Origin: Halorubrum halodurans
GTDB lineage: Archaea > Halobacteriota > Halobacteria > Halobacteriales > Haloferacaceae
NCBI RefSeq assembly: GCF_002252985.1
Contig: NZ_NHPJ01000068.1
Span: 1 to 38,587 of the forward strand
Direction: 5' to 3'
DNA length: 38,587 nucleotides
Shown: positions 25,363 through 32,496 of the stretch, one piece after another
How the letters are laid out: every line of letters begins with the position of its first letter
Numbering within the stretch: the first letter of the stretch is position 1
The notes under the pieces: generated by a model
Database searches by the model: none
The model's input: the letters and a program-made list of their open reading frames with translations, nothing else
Told to the model about the DNA's origin: nothing
Position numbers and translations under genes: made by a program

Positions 25363-26502
25363 TCAGCCGCGGAGCGCCTCCACGGGGGACTCGTTCGCGG
25401 CCTTCCAGGCGGGGTACGCGCCGCTCAGTACGCTGGCGGCGACGGCGAACCCGAAGCCGTACACCAGGTATCGCGAGCTGGCCCATCCGAGGGCGGCCGT
25501 CGCGTCGCCCGTGATCACGTGGAACAGCACCATCCCCGTGGCGAGCGACACGAGCGCGCCGACCAGCCCGCCGAGCGCGCCGAGCAGCGTCGCCTCGGTC
25601 AGGATCATCCGCAACACCTCGCCCCGGCGGATCCCGACGGCTCGAAGCACGCCGATCTCGCCGCGGCGTTCGACCGTGCTCATCAACATCACGTTGAGGA
25701 TCGCGACGCTGGCGACGACGAGCGAGATCCCCCCGATCCCGAGCAGCGCGAGCGACAGCGTGTCGAGGAACCCGCCGACCTGCGCCCGGTTCCCGAACGT
25801 GGAGACGCGAAGCTCCTCGTCCTCTTCGGTGTTGAACCGGGTGTCGAGCCGGTCGCCGATCCGCCCGGCCGCGTCGCCGTCGGCCGCGATGATCGTCACC
25901 GTGTCGTAGTGTCGCTGGTCGGCGAGCCCCGACACCGGAACGACGAGGTCGCCGCCGAAGCCGAAGGCGTGCTCCGACTCGATGAACCCGCGGATCCGGT
26001 AGATCCGTCCCTCGTACTCGACGGGGTCGCCGGGCTCGAGGGCGAGCCTCTCCGCCGTGCCGTTGCTGATCAACGCCCCGGACTGGAGCCGCTCCGGGGC
26101 CGGTCCAGTCGTGAGGTCGTACAGCGCGTTCGCGTCGGTCACCCCGGTCACGCTCACCCGCGCCTCCCGACCGTTTCTCGCCTCGAGCGTCGTCCGGTTC
26201 GTCTTCTGCGGGATCACCCGTGCGTCGGTCACGATCGCCCGCATCTCCGCGACCTGCTCCTCCGTCACCCCCTCCGTCTCGCTGTCCGGTCCCGAGGAGA
26301 CGGTCACCTCGTTCGTGAGGTCGCCGAGCTGGGCGGTCGCCTGCTGTTCGATCGCGACGGTGGCCATGCCGAGCGAGCAGATGGCCACGACGCCGATGAC
26401 GATCCCGAGCGCCGCGAGGGCCGTTCGCAGCCGGTTCCGGCCGAGGTTGCGCCACGCCATCAACACGCTCGGGAACCGCCAGAGGAGGGAGGCGACGCTC
26501 AC
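25363..26502 (-). CDS. MacB/FtsX-type ABC transporter permease
   Basis: A 379-residue membrane protein with the MacB/FtsX arrangement: one N-terminal helix (LRTALAALGIVIGVVAICSL) after MAWRNLGRNR, a large extracellular domain of about 200 residues, then three C-terminal helices starting near residue 250 with the family motif RRGEIGVLRAVGIRRGEVLRMIL. Such proteins couple ATP hydrolysis to mechanical work on lipoproteins, peptides or envelope components outside the membrane rather than forming a channel. The GTG start at 26502 overlaps the ATPase stop by four bases (GTGA), so the longer frame upstream is not coding. Last gene of a three-gene operon. Confidence 0.88.
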   Translation of the reverse strand: MSVASLLWRFPSVLMAWRNLGRNRLRTALAALGIVIGVVAICSLGMATVAIEQQATAQLGDLTNEVTVSSGPDSETEGVTEEQVAEMRAIVTDARVIPQKTNRTTLEARNGREARVSVTGVTDANALYDLTTGPAPERLQSGALISNGTAERLALEPGDPVEYEGRIYRIRGFIESEHAFGFGGDLVVPVSGLADQRHYDTVTIIAADGDAAGRIGDRLDTRFNTEEDEELRVSTFGNRAQVGGFLDTLSLALLGIGGISLVVASVAILNVMLMSTVERRGEIGVLRAVGIRRGEVLRMILTEATLLGALGGLVGALVSLATGMVLFHVITGDATAALGWASSRYLVYGFGFAVAASVLSGAYPAWKAANESPVEALRG

Positions 26503-27164
26503 GTCCGCGTCACCCCGTCGACGAGCCGGACGACCCGATCGGCGTACTCGACCAGCTGTTCGTCGTGCGTGATCGCGACGACGGCGAGGTCCTCCTCCGC
26601 TTTCAGCCGCGTGATCTCGTCGAGGATGGTCCCTCCGGTGTCCTGATCGAGGTTCCCCGTCGGCTCGTCCGCGAGGAGGACCTCGGGCTCGTTGATCAGC
26701 GACCGGGCGATCGCGACGCGCTGTTTCTGTCCGCCCGACAGCTCGTCGGGCGTGTGCGTGAGCCGGTCGCCGAGGCCGACCCGGCGAAGCAGGTCGACGG
26801 CGCGGTCGTGTCGGTCGACGGACGTGTCCCACATCGAGGGGAGCTCGACGTTCTCGACGGCGGTGAGCATGGGGAGGAGGTGGAAGTCCTGGAAGACGAA
26901 CCCGAGCGCGGAGCGACGCTCCTCGGTGCGCTCGTCCTCGCCGAAGTCCGTCACGTTCCGTCCCTGGAGCGACACGGTCCCCTCGGTGGGCTCGTCGAGC
27001 AGGCCGATCAGGTTGAGCATCGTGCTCTTGCCGCTTCCGGAGGGGCCGGTGATGGTGACCATCTCGCCGCGGTCGGCCGTGAAGTCGACGTCCTTCAGCG
27101 CGTCGATGGTCTCGGCACCGCTCTCGTAGCGTTTGCCCACGCCGCGGAGTTCGACGACGCTCAT
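26499..27164 (-). CDS. LolD/MacB-type ABC transporter ATPase
   Basis: A 221-residue ATPase. Walker [10 protein letters not shown] is near residue 40, the LolD-typical [23 protein letters not shown] near 88-110, signature [15 protein letters not shown] near 140, Walker [13 protein letters not shown] near 162, and H-loop AITHDEQL near 195. It partners the permease gene that overlaps its stop. Its start overlaps the stop of the secreted CARDB protein by four bases. Confidence 0.92.
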   Translation of the reverse strand: MSVVELRGVGKRYESGAETIDALKDVDFTADRGEMVTITGPSGSGKSTMLNLIGLLDEPTEGTVSLQGRNVTDFGEDERTEERRSALGFVFQDFHLLPMLTAVENVELPSMWDTSVDRHDRAVDLLRRVGLGDRLTHTPDELSGGQKQRVAIARSLINEPEVLLADEPTGNLDQDTGGTILDEITRLKAEEDLAVVAITHDEQLVEYADRVVRLVDGVTRT

Positions 27165-28651
27165 TCGCGGTTCCAGAGGTAGTAGAGCCCGCCCGCGGCG
27201 CCGATCACCGCGATGACGCCGACGAGTATCGGGAGCGTCGGGAGTCCCGAACCGCCCGGCGGCCCCTGCGGCGCCCCGCCGCTTCCGTGCGGCCCGCCGC
27301 CGTCGGGCGCGCCCGCCGCCGCTCCCGTCGGCGGACCTCCCGCGGAGACGGTCACGGTTCGCGTCGTCGTGGTCCGCTCGCCGTCGACGAGGTAGGAGAC
27401 CTCGACGGGGACCGCCGACGTCCCGTTCTCGACGGAGGCGGCGAGCTCGAAGGTGGCGAACTCGCTGGCGTCGACCGCGCCGACGAAGTACTCGCCGCCC
27501 CCGCCGTCGGGCGCGGCGCCCTCGGCGTCGCGGACGCTTACGAGGACCGACTCGACGTCGGTCCCGCCGACGTTCGCCGCCTCGCCGTCGATCGACACGC
27601 TCCCGCCGAGCTGGGTGGTCTCGACGGCGGTCAGGCGTATCTCGCCGGCCACGTGACGGTCGATGGCGACCTCGCGAGCGACCTCGTGTGTCTCGCCGTT
27701 CGCGACGTACCTCGCGGCGACCGTGACGTTCTCGGCGTCGTACCCCTCGGTGTCGAACGTGGCCGACCGGTTCCCGTCGGCCGGGACGTCCCGGACGTAT
27801 CGCCGGTCGCGTACCTCGCCGTCGGCCAGCACGCGGATCTCGACGTCCGAGAACGCCACGTTCCCGTAGTTGTCGAGGGTGACCGCCGTCCGATCCGGAT
27901 CGTCCTCGGCGACCGAGAGGCCGCCGCGCACGTCGGGCGTCTCGTCGAAGGCGCGCCGGAGCCGATGGGTCTCCCCGTTCGCCGTGTAGTTCGCGACGAA
28001 CGCGAGATCGGCTCTGTCGTAGCCCGCGGCGTCGAACGCGACCGTCCGGTCGTCGCCGGGTGCGACGTCGAGTGCCTGCCGTCGCGCCCGAGGTTGGTCC
28101 CCGGTGACGGCGGCGATCTCGACGTCGGCGAACTCCACGTTCCCGTAGTTGGTGAGCGTCACGGCGACCCCGCCGGAGGCGTTCCGGTCGATCGAGAGGC
28201 CGCCGTCAGCGTCGAGCTCCTCGACGTCGACCACGACCGGATACGAGTACGAGTGGGAGTCGCCCGCCTCGTCCCTGACGACGACGTTGACCGTCACCCG
28301 CTTTTCGCCGGGGCTGTCGAAGGCGGTCGTCACCGGCACGGTCACGCGTCCGCCGGGGGCGACGGAGCCCACGTTCTCGACGCGCTCGTACTCGGTCGGC
28401 CAGTCTCTGAGGTACACGTCGGTGATCTCGACGGTCTCGTTGCTTCCCTCGAGGTTGGCGATCGTCGTCTCCAGCGTGACCGTCTCGCCGACGACCGGCG
28501 AGTCGGGCGACGCGGTCACGGAGGAGACCTGTACGGCGGGCGTGTCGGCCGAGGCGGTCGTCGCGGTCCCGCCGAGCGACCCCGTCAGGAGGACGCAGAC
28601 GAGAAGGATGCCGACCACCGCCGAGGCGACGCTCGGACGGCTCACTCGCAT
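27161..28651 (-). CDS. Secreted CARDB-type multi-domain protein with C-terminal anchor
   Basis: A 496-residue protein with a Sec-type signal peptide (hydrophobic residues 9-27, then TATTASADTPAVQV), four Ig-like/CARDB domains of about 100 residues each starting near 40, 145, 245 and 350, and a membrane anchor at the C-terminus (LVGVIAVIGAAGGLYYLW) after a Gly/Pro-rich linker. Domains two and three repeat the phrase 'Y(A/G)NV-F-DVEI' and 'ANGETHRLRR/EVAR', showing internal duplication. It is therefore exposed on the cell surface. Gene overlap with the MacB-type ATPase and permease implies that it acts as the extracellular partner of that transporter (inference), in the place MacA has in bacteria. 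Confidence 0.85.
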   Translation of the reverse strand: MRVSRPSVASAVVGILLVCVLLTGSLGGTATTASADTPAVQVSSVTASPDSPVVGETVTLETTIANLEGSNETVEITDVYLRDWPTEYERVENVGSVAPGGRVTVPVTTAFDSPGEKRVTVNVVVRDEAGDSHSYSYPVVVDVEELDADGGLSIDRNASGGVAVTLTNYGNVEFADVEIAAVTGDQPRARRQALDVAPGDDRTVAFDAAGYDRADLAFVANYTANGETHRLRRAFDETPDVRGGLSVAEDDPDRTAVTLDNYGNVAFSDVEIRVLADGEVRDRRYVRDVPADGNRSATFDTEGYDAENVTVAARYVANGETHEVAREVAIDRHVAGEIRLTAVETTQLGGSVSIDGEAANVGGTDVESVLVSVRDAEGAAPDGGGGEYFVGAVDASEFATFELAASVENGTSAVPVEVSYLVDGERTTTTRTVTVSAGGPPTGAAAGAPDGGGPHGSGGAPQGPPGGSGLPTLPILVGVIAVIGAAGGLYYLWNRE

Positions 28652-28771
28652 CTCGTGTCGAACGGGAGACGGCTCGACCGGGACGGCGAGCGGGGAACCT
28701 GTACGTCGGAACCGCGCGGCACGCGTCGGGGGAGGGCTGGTGTCTGCACGCGTCCCGGAAGGACGTCCTCG

Positions 28772-28780
28772 GTTAAATGG
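28772..28780 (-). promoter_or_regulatory. Candidate TATA element of the CARDB-ABC operon
   Basis: The minus strand CCATTTAACC lies about 124 bases before the ATG at 28651, implying a leader of about 100 bases. Confidence 0.4.
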
Positions 28781-28784
28781 TCTT

Positions 28785-28833
28785 TCCTGACGAGTTTCCT
28801 GACGAGTCCCGGTTGGATGATCGCTCCTGACGA
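28785..28833. repeat. Three TCCTGACGA repeats upstream of the CARDB operon
   Basis: TCCTGACGA occurs at 28785-28793, 28797-28805 and 28825-28833. The first two are inside a 12-bp perfect direct repeat (TTTCCTGACGAG) immediately upstream of the TATA element. They could be a regulator site. Confidence 0.5.
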
Positions 28834-28908
28834 CCGCGTCTCGTCTCCTCCGGCGGGGCTGTCGGTCGCTCCCCGCCGTCTCTGGCTCGACTTCGGGACC
28901 GATGTGGA

Positions 28909-28917
28909 CTTTTGAAC
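28909..28917 (+). promoter_or_regulatory. TATA-like element of the SDR gene
   Basis: CTTTTGAAC is centred about 27 nt before the ATG at 28939. Confidence 0.45.
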
Positions 28918-28938
28918 CGCCGGGCCGTACGCGGCGTC

Positions 28939-29658
28939 ATGACGCGCACTGTCGTCGTCGCCGGCGTCGGTCCGGGGCTCGGAGCGTCGATCGCACGGAA
29001 GGTCGCCGCCGAGGGGTGCCGGGTCGCGCTGTTCGCCCGGTCGGCGGATTACATCGAGGCGCTCGCCGCCGACCTCCCCGAGCCGGGCGAGGGGCTCGCC
29101 GTGCCGGTCGATCTGGCCGACGTGGACCAGGTCCGCGAGGGGTTCGAGACGGTCCGGGAGGCGTTCGGTCCCGTGGACGTCCTCGTCAACCACGCGAGCG
29201 CGGCCTCCTGGACGGGGCTCATGGACACGAGCGTCGAGGCGTTCGAGGAGGCGTGGGCGGTCGGCGGGCGCGGCGCGTTCGTCTGCTCGCGGGAGGCCGT
29301 CGCCGACATGCTCGAGACGGGCGGCGGGACGGTGATCTTCACCGGCGCCACCTCCGCGGTGCGGAGCCGCGGCGGCGCGATCGGCTTCACGGCCGCGAAG
29401 TTCGCCGCCCGCGGGATGGCGATGGACATCGCCCAGGAGTTCGGGCCGGAGGGGATCCACGTCGCCCACGTCGTCCTCGACGGGCAGATCGACTCGCCGG
29501 AGGCCCGCGAGCGCCGGCCCGAGCGCGAGCCGGAGACGTTCCTCGACCCGGACGAACTGGCCGAGACGTACTGGCATCTCGTGGAGCGGGACGACGTCGG
29601 CACGCAGCCGTTCGAGGTCCACGTCACGAACGGACCGCGGCCCTCGGAGTTCGTCTGA
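28939..29658 (+). CDS. Short-chain dehydrogenase/reductase
   Basis: A 239-residue SDR protein. The cofactor motif VVAGVGPGLGASIA is at the N-terminus, LVNHAS (for NNAG) near residue 85, and DM..TGGGTVIFTGATSAVRSRGG near 130-150. The catalytic Tyr of the usual YxxxK is absent: the sequence reads GFTAAKFAARGMAMDIAQEFG, with Phe/Thr in place of Tyr-Ser. That pattern is known in a subgroup of 'glucose/ribitol dehydrogenase-like' SDRs whose activity is uncertain. I chose the ATG at 28939 for its TATA element; a GTG/ATG-like extension to 28912 is less likely. Confidence 0.83.
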   Translation: MTRTVVVAGVGPGLGASIARKVAAEGCRVALFARSADYIEALAADLPEPGEGLAVPVDLADVDQVREGFETVREAFGPVDVLVNHASAASWTGLMDTSVEAFEEAWAVGGRGAFVCSREAVADMLETGGGTVIFTGATSAVRSRGGAIGFTAAKFAARGMAMDIAQEFGPEGIHVAHVVLDGQIDSPEARERRPEREPETFLDPDELAETYWHLVERDDVGTQPFEVHVTNGPRPSEFV

Positions 29659-29705
29659 TCCGTCTCGGACCCGACGTTCAAGTACGATTGAGTCGTATAA
29701 CCCGT

Positions 29706-29987
29706 ATGAGCCAAGTCGCGAGGCGGATCGTGCGCGATCTACACGACGAACCGCATCTCGAGGGTCGGCGGATCACCGTCGAGTTCATCAAAATGCAGGT
29801 CGAAGACCGCGGTCTCGAACCGCGGACGGTCGCCGATCGTCACGACGTCGACGTGGCCGATGTCTACCGCGCGCTCACGTACTACCACGACCATCCGGAG
29901 GAGATGCGTGCCGTCGAACGTCAGCGCGAGGCGGCCGCTCGGGATCACGAGCACCTGACTACCGATCCCGACGCCCTCCGCAGGTGA
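29706..29987 (+). CDS. DUF433 antitoxin-like protein
   Basis: A 93-residue DUF433 protein: GRRITVEFIKMQVEDRGLEPRTVADRHDVDVADVYRALTYYHDHPEEM forms the usual helix-turn-helix-like core. DUF433 genes are commonly paired with a downstream DUF5615 PIN-like toxin as a VapBC-like module. Here the following frame begins correctly, sharing the stop/start (TGATG), but is truncated, so the antitoxin is now an orphan. It closes the core region and opens the accessory island. Confidence 0.82.
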   Translation: MSQVARRIVRDLHDEPHLEGRRITVEFIKMQVEDRGLEPRTVADRHDVDVADVYRALTYYHDHPEEMRAVERQREAAARDHEHLTTDPDALRR

Positions 29988-30091
29988 TGGCGTATCGGAT
30001 CCTTGCGGACGAGAACGTCGAGAGAGCGACCCGTTCCGGACGAGAGCCCGTCACGCCCAGTCGTGTCCCTCTATTCCTTCGTAGTGTTTGA
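29987..30091 (+). pseudogene. Remnant of a DUF5615 PIN-like toxin gene
   Basis: A 34-codon frame coupled to the DUF433 gene by TGATG. Its first residues MAYRILADENVERAT are the conserved N-terminus of haloarchaeal DUF5615 toxins (with the acidic DEN), but from about residue 15 the sequence has no relation to the family and stops at 30091. Full toxins are about 110 residues. The truncation lies next to the 3' end of the convergent gene at 30051, which marks the left junction of inserted DNA near 30030. Confidence 0.7.
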
Positions 30092-30365
30092 GTCGGCTCT
30101 CGATCTCCCATTTCTCCCAATTACACTCGTGATAGAGCACGTCAGCGAGTCCGCCGAAGTTTCCCTGATCGAGTTCGATCCCCCGATCGCCGCGATACGT
30201 GATGTACGCCTCGCTTCGGAGATCGTCATAGACCTCGTGTGCGGTCGGGTAGTCGCCGTCGATGGCTGAAAGGTTACAGAGATCCTCTCTCGTGATCGGA
30301 GTTCCCCATCTGTGTTTCGCGATCATCGTCGCCAGGAGGGCACATTTCACCGACGGCTTCTCCAT
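30051..30365 (-). CDS. Small winged-helix-like hypothetical protein
   Basis: A 104-residue protein, not assignable to a named family with certainty. The layout (LLATMIAKHRWGTPITREDLCNLSAI, then AHEVYDDLRSEAYITYRGDRGIELD) resembles a winged helix with recognition helix and wing, and the C-terminal half is rich in Trp, Tyr and His. It is divergent from a second wHTH gene; both promoters flank a perfect palindrome. It probably arrived with the accessory DNA, since its 3' end overlaps the broken toxin remnant. Confidence 0.65.
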   Translation of the reverse strand: MEKPSVKCALLATMIAKHRWGTPITREDLCNLSAIDGDYPTAHEVYDDLRSEAYITYRGDRGIELDQGNFGGLADVLYHECNWEKWEIESRLKHYEGIEGHDWA

Positions 30366-30390
30366 ATCCGGGACGTTGGACCGTGATCAC

Positions 30391-30397
30391 ATAAATA
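30391..30397 (-). promoter_or_regulatory. TATA element of the 104-residue gene
   Basis: The minus strand TATTTAT is centred about 29 nt before the ATG at 30365 and directly adjoins the palindrome at 30398-30417. Confidence 0.6.
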
Positions 30398-30417
30398 CTG
30401 TTAATGGCGATTAACAG
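30398..30417. promoter_or_regulatory. Palindromic operator candidate between divergent genes
   Basis: CTGTTAAT-N4-ATTAACAG, with perfect 8-bp arms, overlaps the BRE position of the leftward promoter and lies about 10 bases upstream of the rightward TATA element. A dimeric regulator bound here could control both genes; the encoded wHTH protein is the obvious candidate. Confidence 0.6.
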
Positions 30418-30427
30418 CAGTGAAAAC

Positions 30428-30436
30428 TCTTATTTA
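30428..30436 (+). promoter_or_regulatory. TATA element of the wHTH gene
   Basis: CTTATTTAC is centred about 26 nt before the ATG at 30458. Confidence 0.6.
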
Positions 30437-30457
30437 CACAGCCTGCCAGTACGCCGT

Positions 30458-30799
30458 ATGAGCAGTACGGAGCACGTGGACGCCGATCGCGAGCGGACGA
30501 AGGAACTCCGCAAGGCCCACCCCAGCGGGTGGCTCCATCTCACGCAGCACGACGCGGTCCCGATCCTCGTCGACGCGCTTCTCGATCTGCCGCCCGGCCG
30601 GGAGTTCAACAAGACGGAGTTCGCCGAGCACGCGGGCGTCACGCGCCAGACCGTCGGAAACTACACCGACCTGCTGTTGGAGGTCGAACTCATCGCGGAG
30701 GTCCCGAACACTTCCCCGCGCCGATATCGGGTCGCGGACAGCGACGTCGTTCGAGAGCTCTTCGAACTGAACAGCGCGCTCAACAGCGTCGGAGAGTAG
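30458..30799 (+). CDS. Winged-helix transcriptional regulator
   Basis: A 113-residue haloarchaeal wHTH protein. The DNA-binding helices are ILVDALLDLPPGREFNKTEFAEHAGVTRQTVGNYTDLLLEVELI (about 33-75), followed by the wing RRYRVADSDVVRELFELN. The leaderless ATG at 30458 follows a good TATA element. Because the palindrome at 30398-30417 lies between this gene and its divergent neighbour, autoregulation is likely (inference). It ends with TAG. Confidence 0.78.
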   Translation: MSSTEHVDADRERTKELRKAHPSGWLHLTQHDAVPILVDALLDLPPGREFNKTEFAEHAGVTRQTVGNYTDLLLEVELIAEVPNTSPRRYRVADSDVVRELFELNSALNSVGE

Positions 30800-30804
30800 T
30801 CGTT

Positions 30805-31041
30805 CGCTACTCCACGACCACCTCACTCCGACCGTTTTCCGAGTCGCGTCCGACTCGCTACTCCGCGACCGCCTCCTCCACGATCTCGATCTCCTCACTC
30901 CAACCTTTTTCGGAGTCGAGTCGCTCGCTTCGCTCACGACCACTCTCGGAAAAATCTCGACCAAAAAGCGCGACCTCGCTCTGCTCGGTCGCGTCCGACT
31001 CGCTACTCTCCGACCGCCGACTCAACGATCTCGATCTCCTC
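30805..31041. repeat. Stacked copies of the type IIG gene's 3' end
   Basis: The last 51 bases of the restriction gene region (30991-31041) recur, with few mismatches, at 30846-30896; on the minus strand they encode EEIEIVESAVGE-stop and EEIEIVEEAVAE-stop. A shorter third copy at 30805-30829 encodes SEVVVE-stop. The segments between copies are also related (CACTCC, then a T-run, then GAGTCG). Confidence 0.7.
30948..30970 (-). terminator. T-rich terminator after the type IIG gene
   Basis: On the minus strand two T5 runs (GCTTTTTGG and GATTTTTCC) occur 33-55 bases after the stop at 31003, as in archaeal U-tract terminators. Confidence 0.45.
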
Positions 31042-32484
31042 GTCGGTCAGGTCGTAGAGGTCGTAGACGATCTCGTCGATCAGTTCGTCGGTCTTTGCGA
31101 TCCTCGCGTCGAGTTCGTCGGCGCGTTCCCTCGTCTGGACGTATCGCCGGAGGTCGTCGGCGACGTCGTCGGGGTCGGGGAGGGTGATCGCCTTCAGGCG
31201 GTCGAGGAGCGAGTTCGTCTTGGTGGCGTTCTCGCGGAAGCCGGCGAAGCCGCCGGCCTCGTCGACCGCGACGGGGACGAACGCCTCGACGAGCGCGGCC
31301 TCGTTCTCGGTCAGATCCACGAGGGTGAACGCCTCGAAGAAGTCCGTCTCGGTGTAGCCGTAGGTGTCGGTCTCGTGGGCGTCATCGTCGTCGGGCTTGT
31401 ACCGGGCCGTCGCGGAGACCGTCACGCTCGTCCCGTCGCGCTCGGCGCGCACGTCGCCGACGCGGAGCTTGTCGTACTCCTCCGTCGTCGCGTCGAGGAG
31501 GTTCGACGCGCTCGGCTGGAAGAGCCCGATGTCGGGGAGATCCGGGCCGTCGGTGTAGTTGCCGAGGTAGTCGAGGAGATTTAAATTTAGTTTAACACGA
31601 TTGTGTGTATTTTCAACCCGTCGTTTTGTATATCCAGCTAACCATCCAAGTAGTTCTTTTTCACCCACATCTTTATTTTTAAGTGTAGACTGCTTCGGCA
31701 ATTCTTCTTTCGGGGTTGGGTCTATGGATAACTCTGAAGGTAGATACACCGGAATCTGTCGGATATCAGACGGATATACGTGTAGACCACTCTCAATTAA
31801 TTTTTTATAATAATACGCTACCAGCGATGAATTCCATTGAGCTAATATACTCTCATTTGGGATCTCACTAATTGCTCTATACTCTGTTCCAGTTGGAATA
31901 TCCGTATTTCTCATTTTCTCATCATCTATTTCAGTAACTTTAACGCAGCAATTTATAGTATTATCACAATACATTCCAGTATCATCCAAAGCTACAGCAA
32001 GTCCATTATCTCCAACTACATCTTGAATTAATAATTTCTCATTTTCAAACAATTCCGGGAATCTAGGTCGTTTCATCTCAGATGGTTCATAGTCAATATA
32101 ACGGGTTGGGGAGGGTATTGTCCACGGGACGACCTCTTTACCCTCTATATATGGCTTATGACGTGCTGATCGTTTTGTATCATGAATTCTGTCTCCTTTG
32201 GTGTTCCCCGCGTCTACAGAATATATCTCAAGACCTCTACAGACATAATAGAAATCATCCGTAAAGATCTGCTCTTGGACCTTCTGTAGTATTTCTGTAT
32301 CTTCGCTATCTAAATTAACACGAATTCGGTTATTGTAGACCTCTTTAAATAATGAGTTTTCTACAGAGACCGGATCCGAGATATCTTGTATAGATCTGGA
32401 CCCTTCGCTTCCATGGCTAATATCGATCATGTACCTGTCAGATTTCGTGTTTTGTATTGTCTGTATTATGTTCCTCACACCCAC
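31003..32484 (-). CDS. Type IIG restriction-modification enzyme, C-terminal recognition part (after TAG)
   Basis: A 493-residue continuation of the gene upstream, in the same frame and separated only by TAG plus four codons. It holds the target recognition domain (about residues 1-310, with VVPWTIPSPTRYI and YYYKKLIESGLHVYPSDIRQIPVYLP) and a C-terminal helical region that is acidic and haloarchaeal in style. The recognition part is encoded by conspicuously AT-rich DNA (31580-32760; for instance 17 of 60 bases at 31921-31980 are G or C), unlike both flanks. The start given is a GTG that merely follows the stop; a separate protein is not certain. If translated apart it would be a specificity subunit. 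Ends with TAG. Confidence 0.75.
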   Translation of the reverse strand: MGVRNIIQTIQNTKSDRYMIDISHGSEGSRSIQDISDPVSVENSLFKEVYNNRIRVNLDSEDTEILQKVQEQIFTDDFYYVCRGLEIYSVDAGNTKGDRIHDTKRSARHKPYIEGKEVVPWTIPSPTRYIDYEPSEMKRPRFPELFENEKLLIQDVVGDNGLAVALDDTGMYCDNTINCCVKVTEIDDEKMRNTDIPTGTEYRAISEIPNESILAQWNSSLVAYYYKKLIESGLHVYPSDIRQIPVYLPSELSIDPTPKEELPKQSTLKNKDVGEKELLGWLAGYTKRRVENTHNRVKLNLNLLDYLGNYTDGPDLPDIGLFQPSASNLLDATTEEYDKLRVGDVRAERDGTSVTVSATARYKPDDDDAHETDTYGYTETDFFEAFTLVDLTENEAALVEAFVPVAVDEAGGFAGFRENATKTNSLLDRLKAITLPDPDDVADDLRRYVQTRERADELDARIAKTDELIDEIVYDLYDLTDEEIEIVESAVGE

Positions 32485-32496
32485 ATTTTCGAATAC

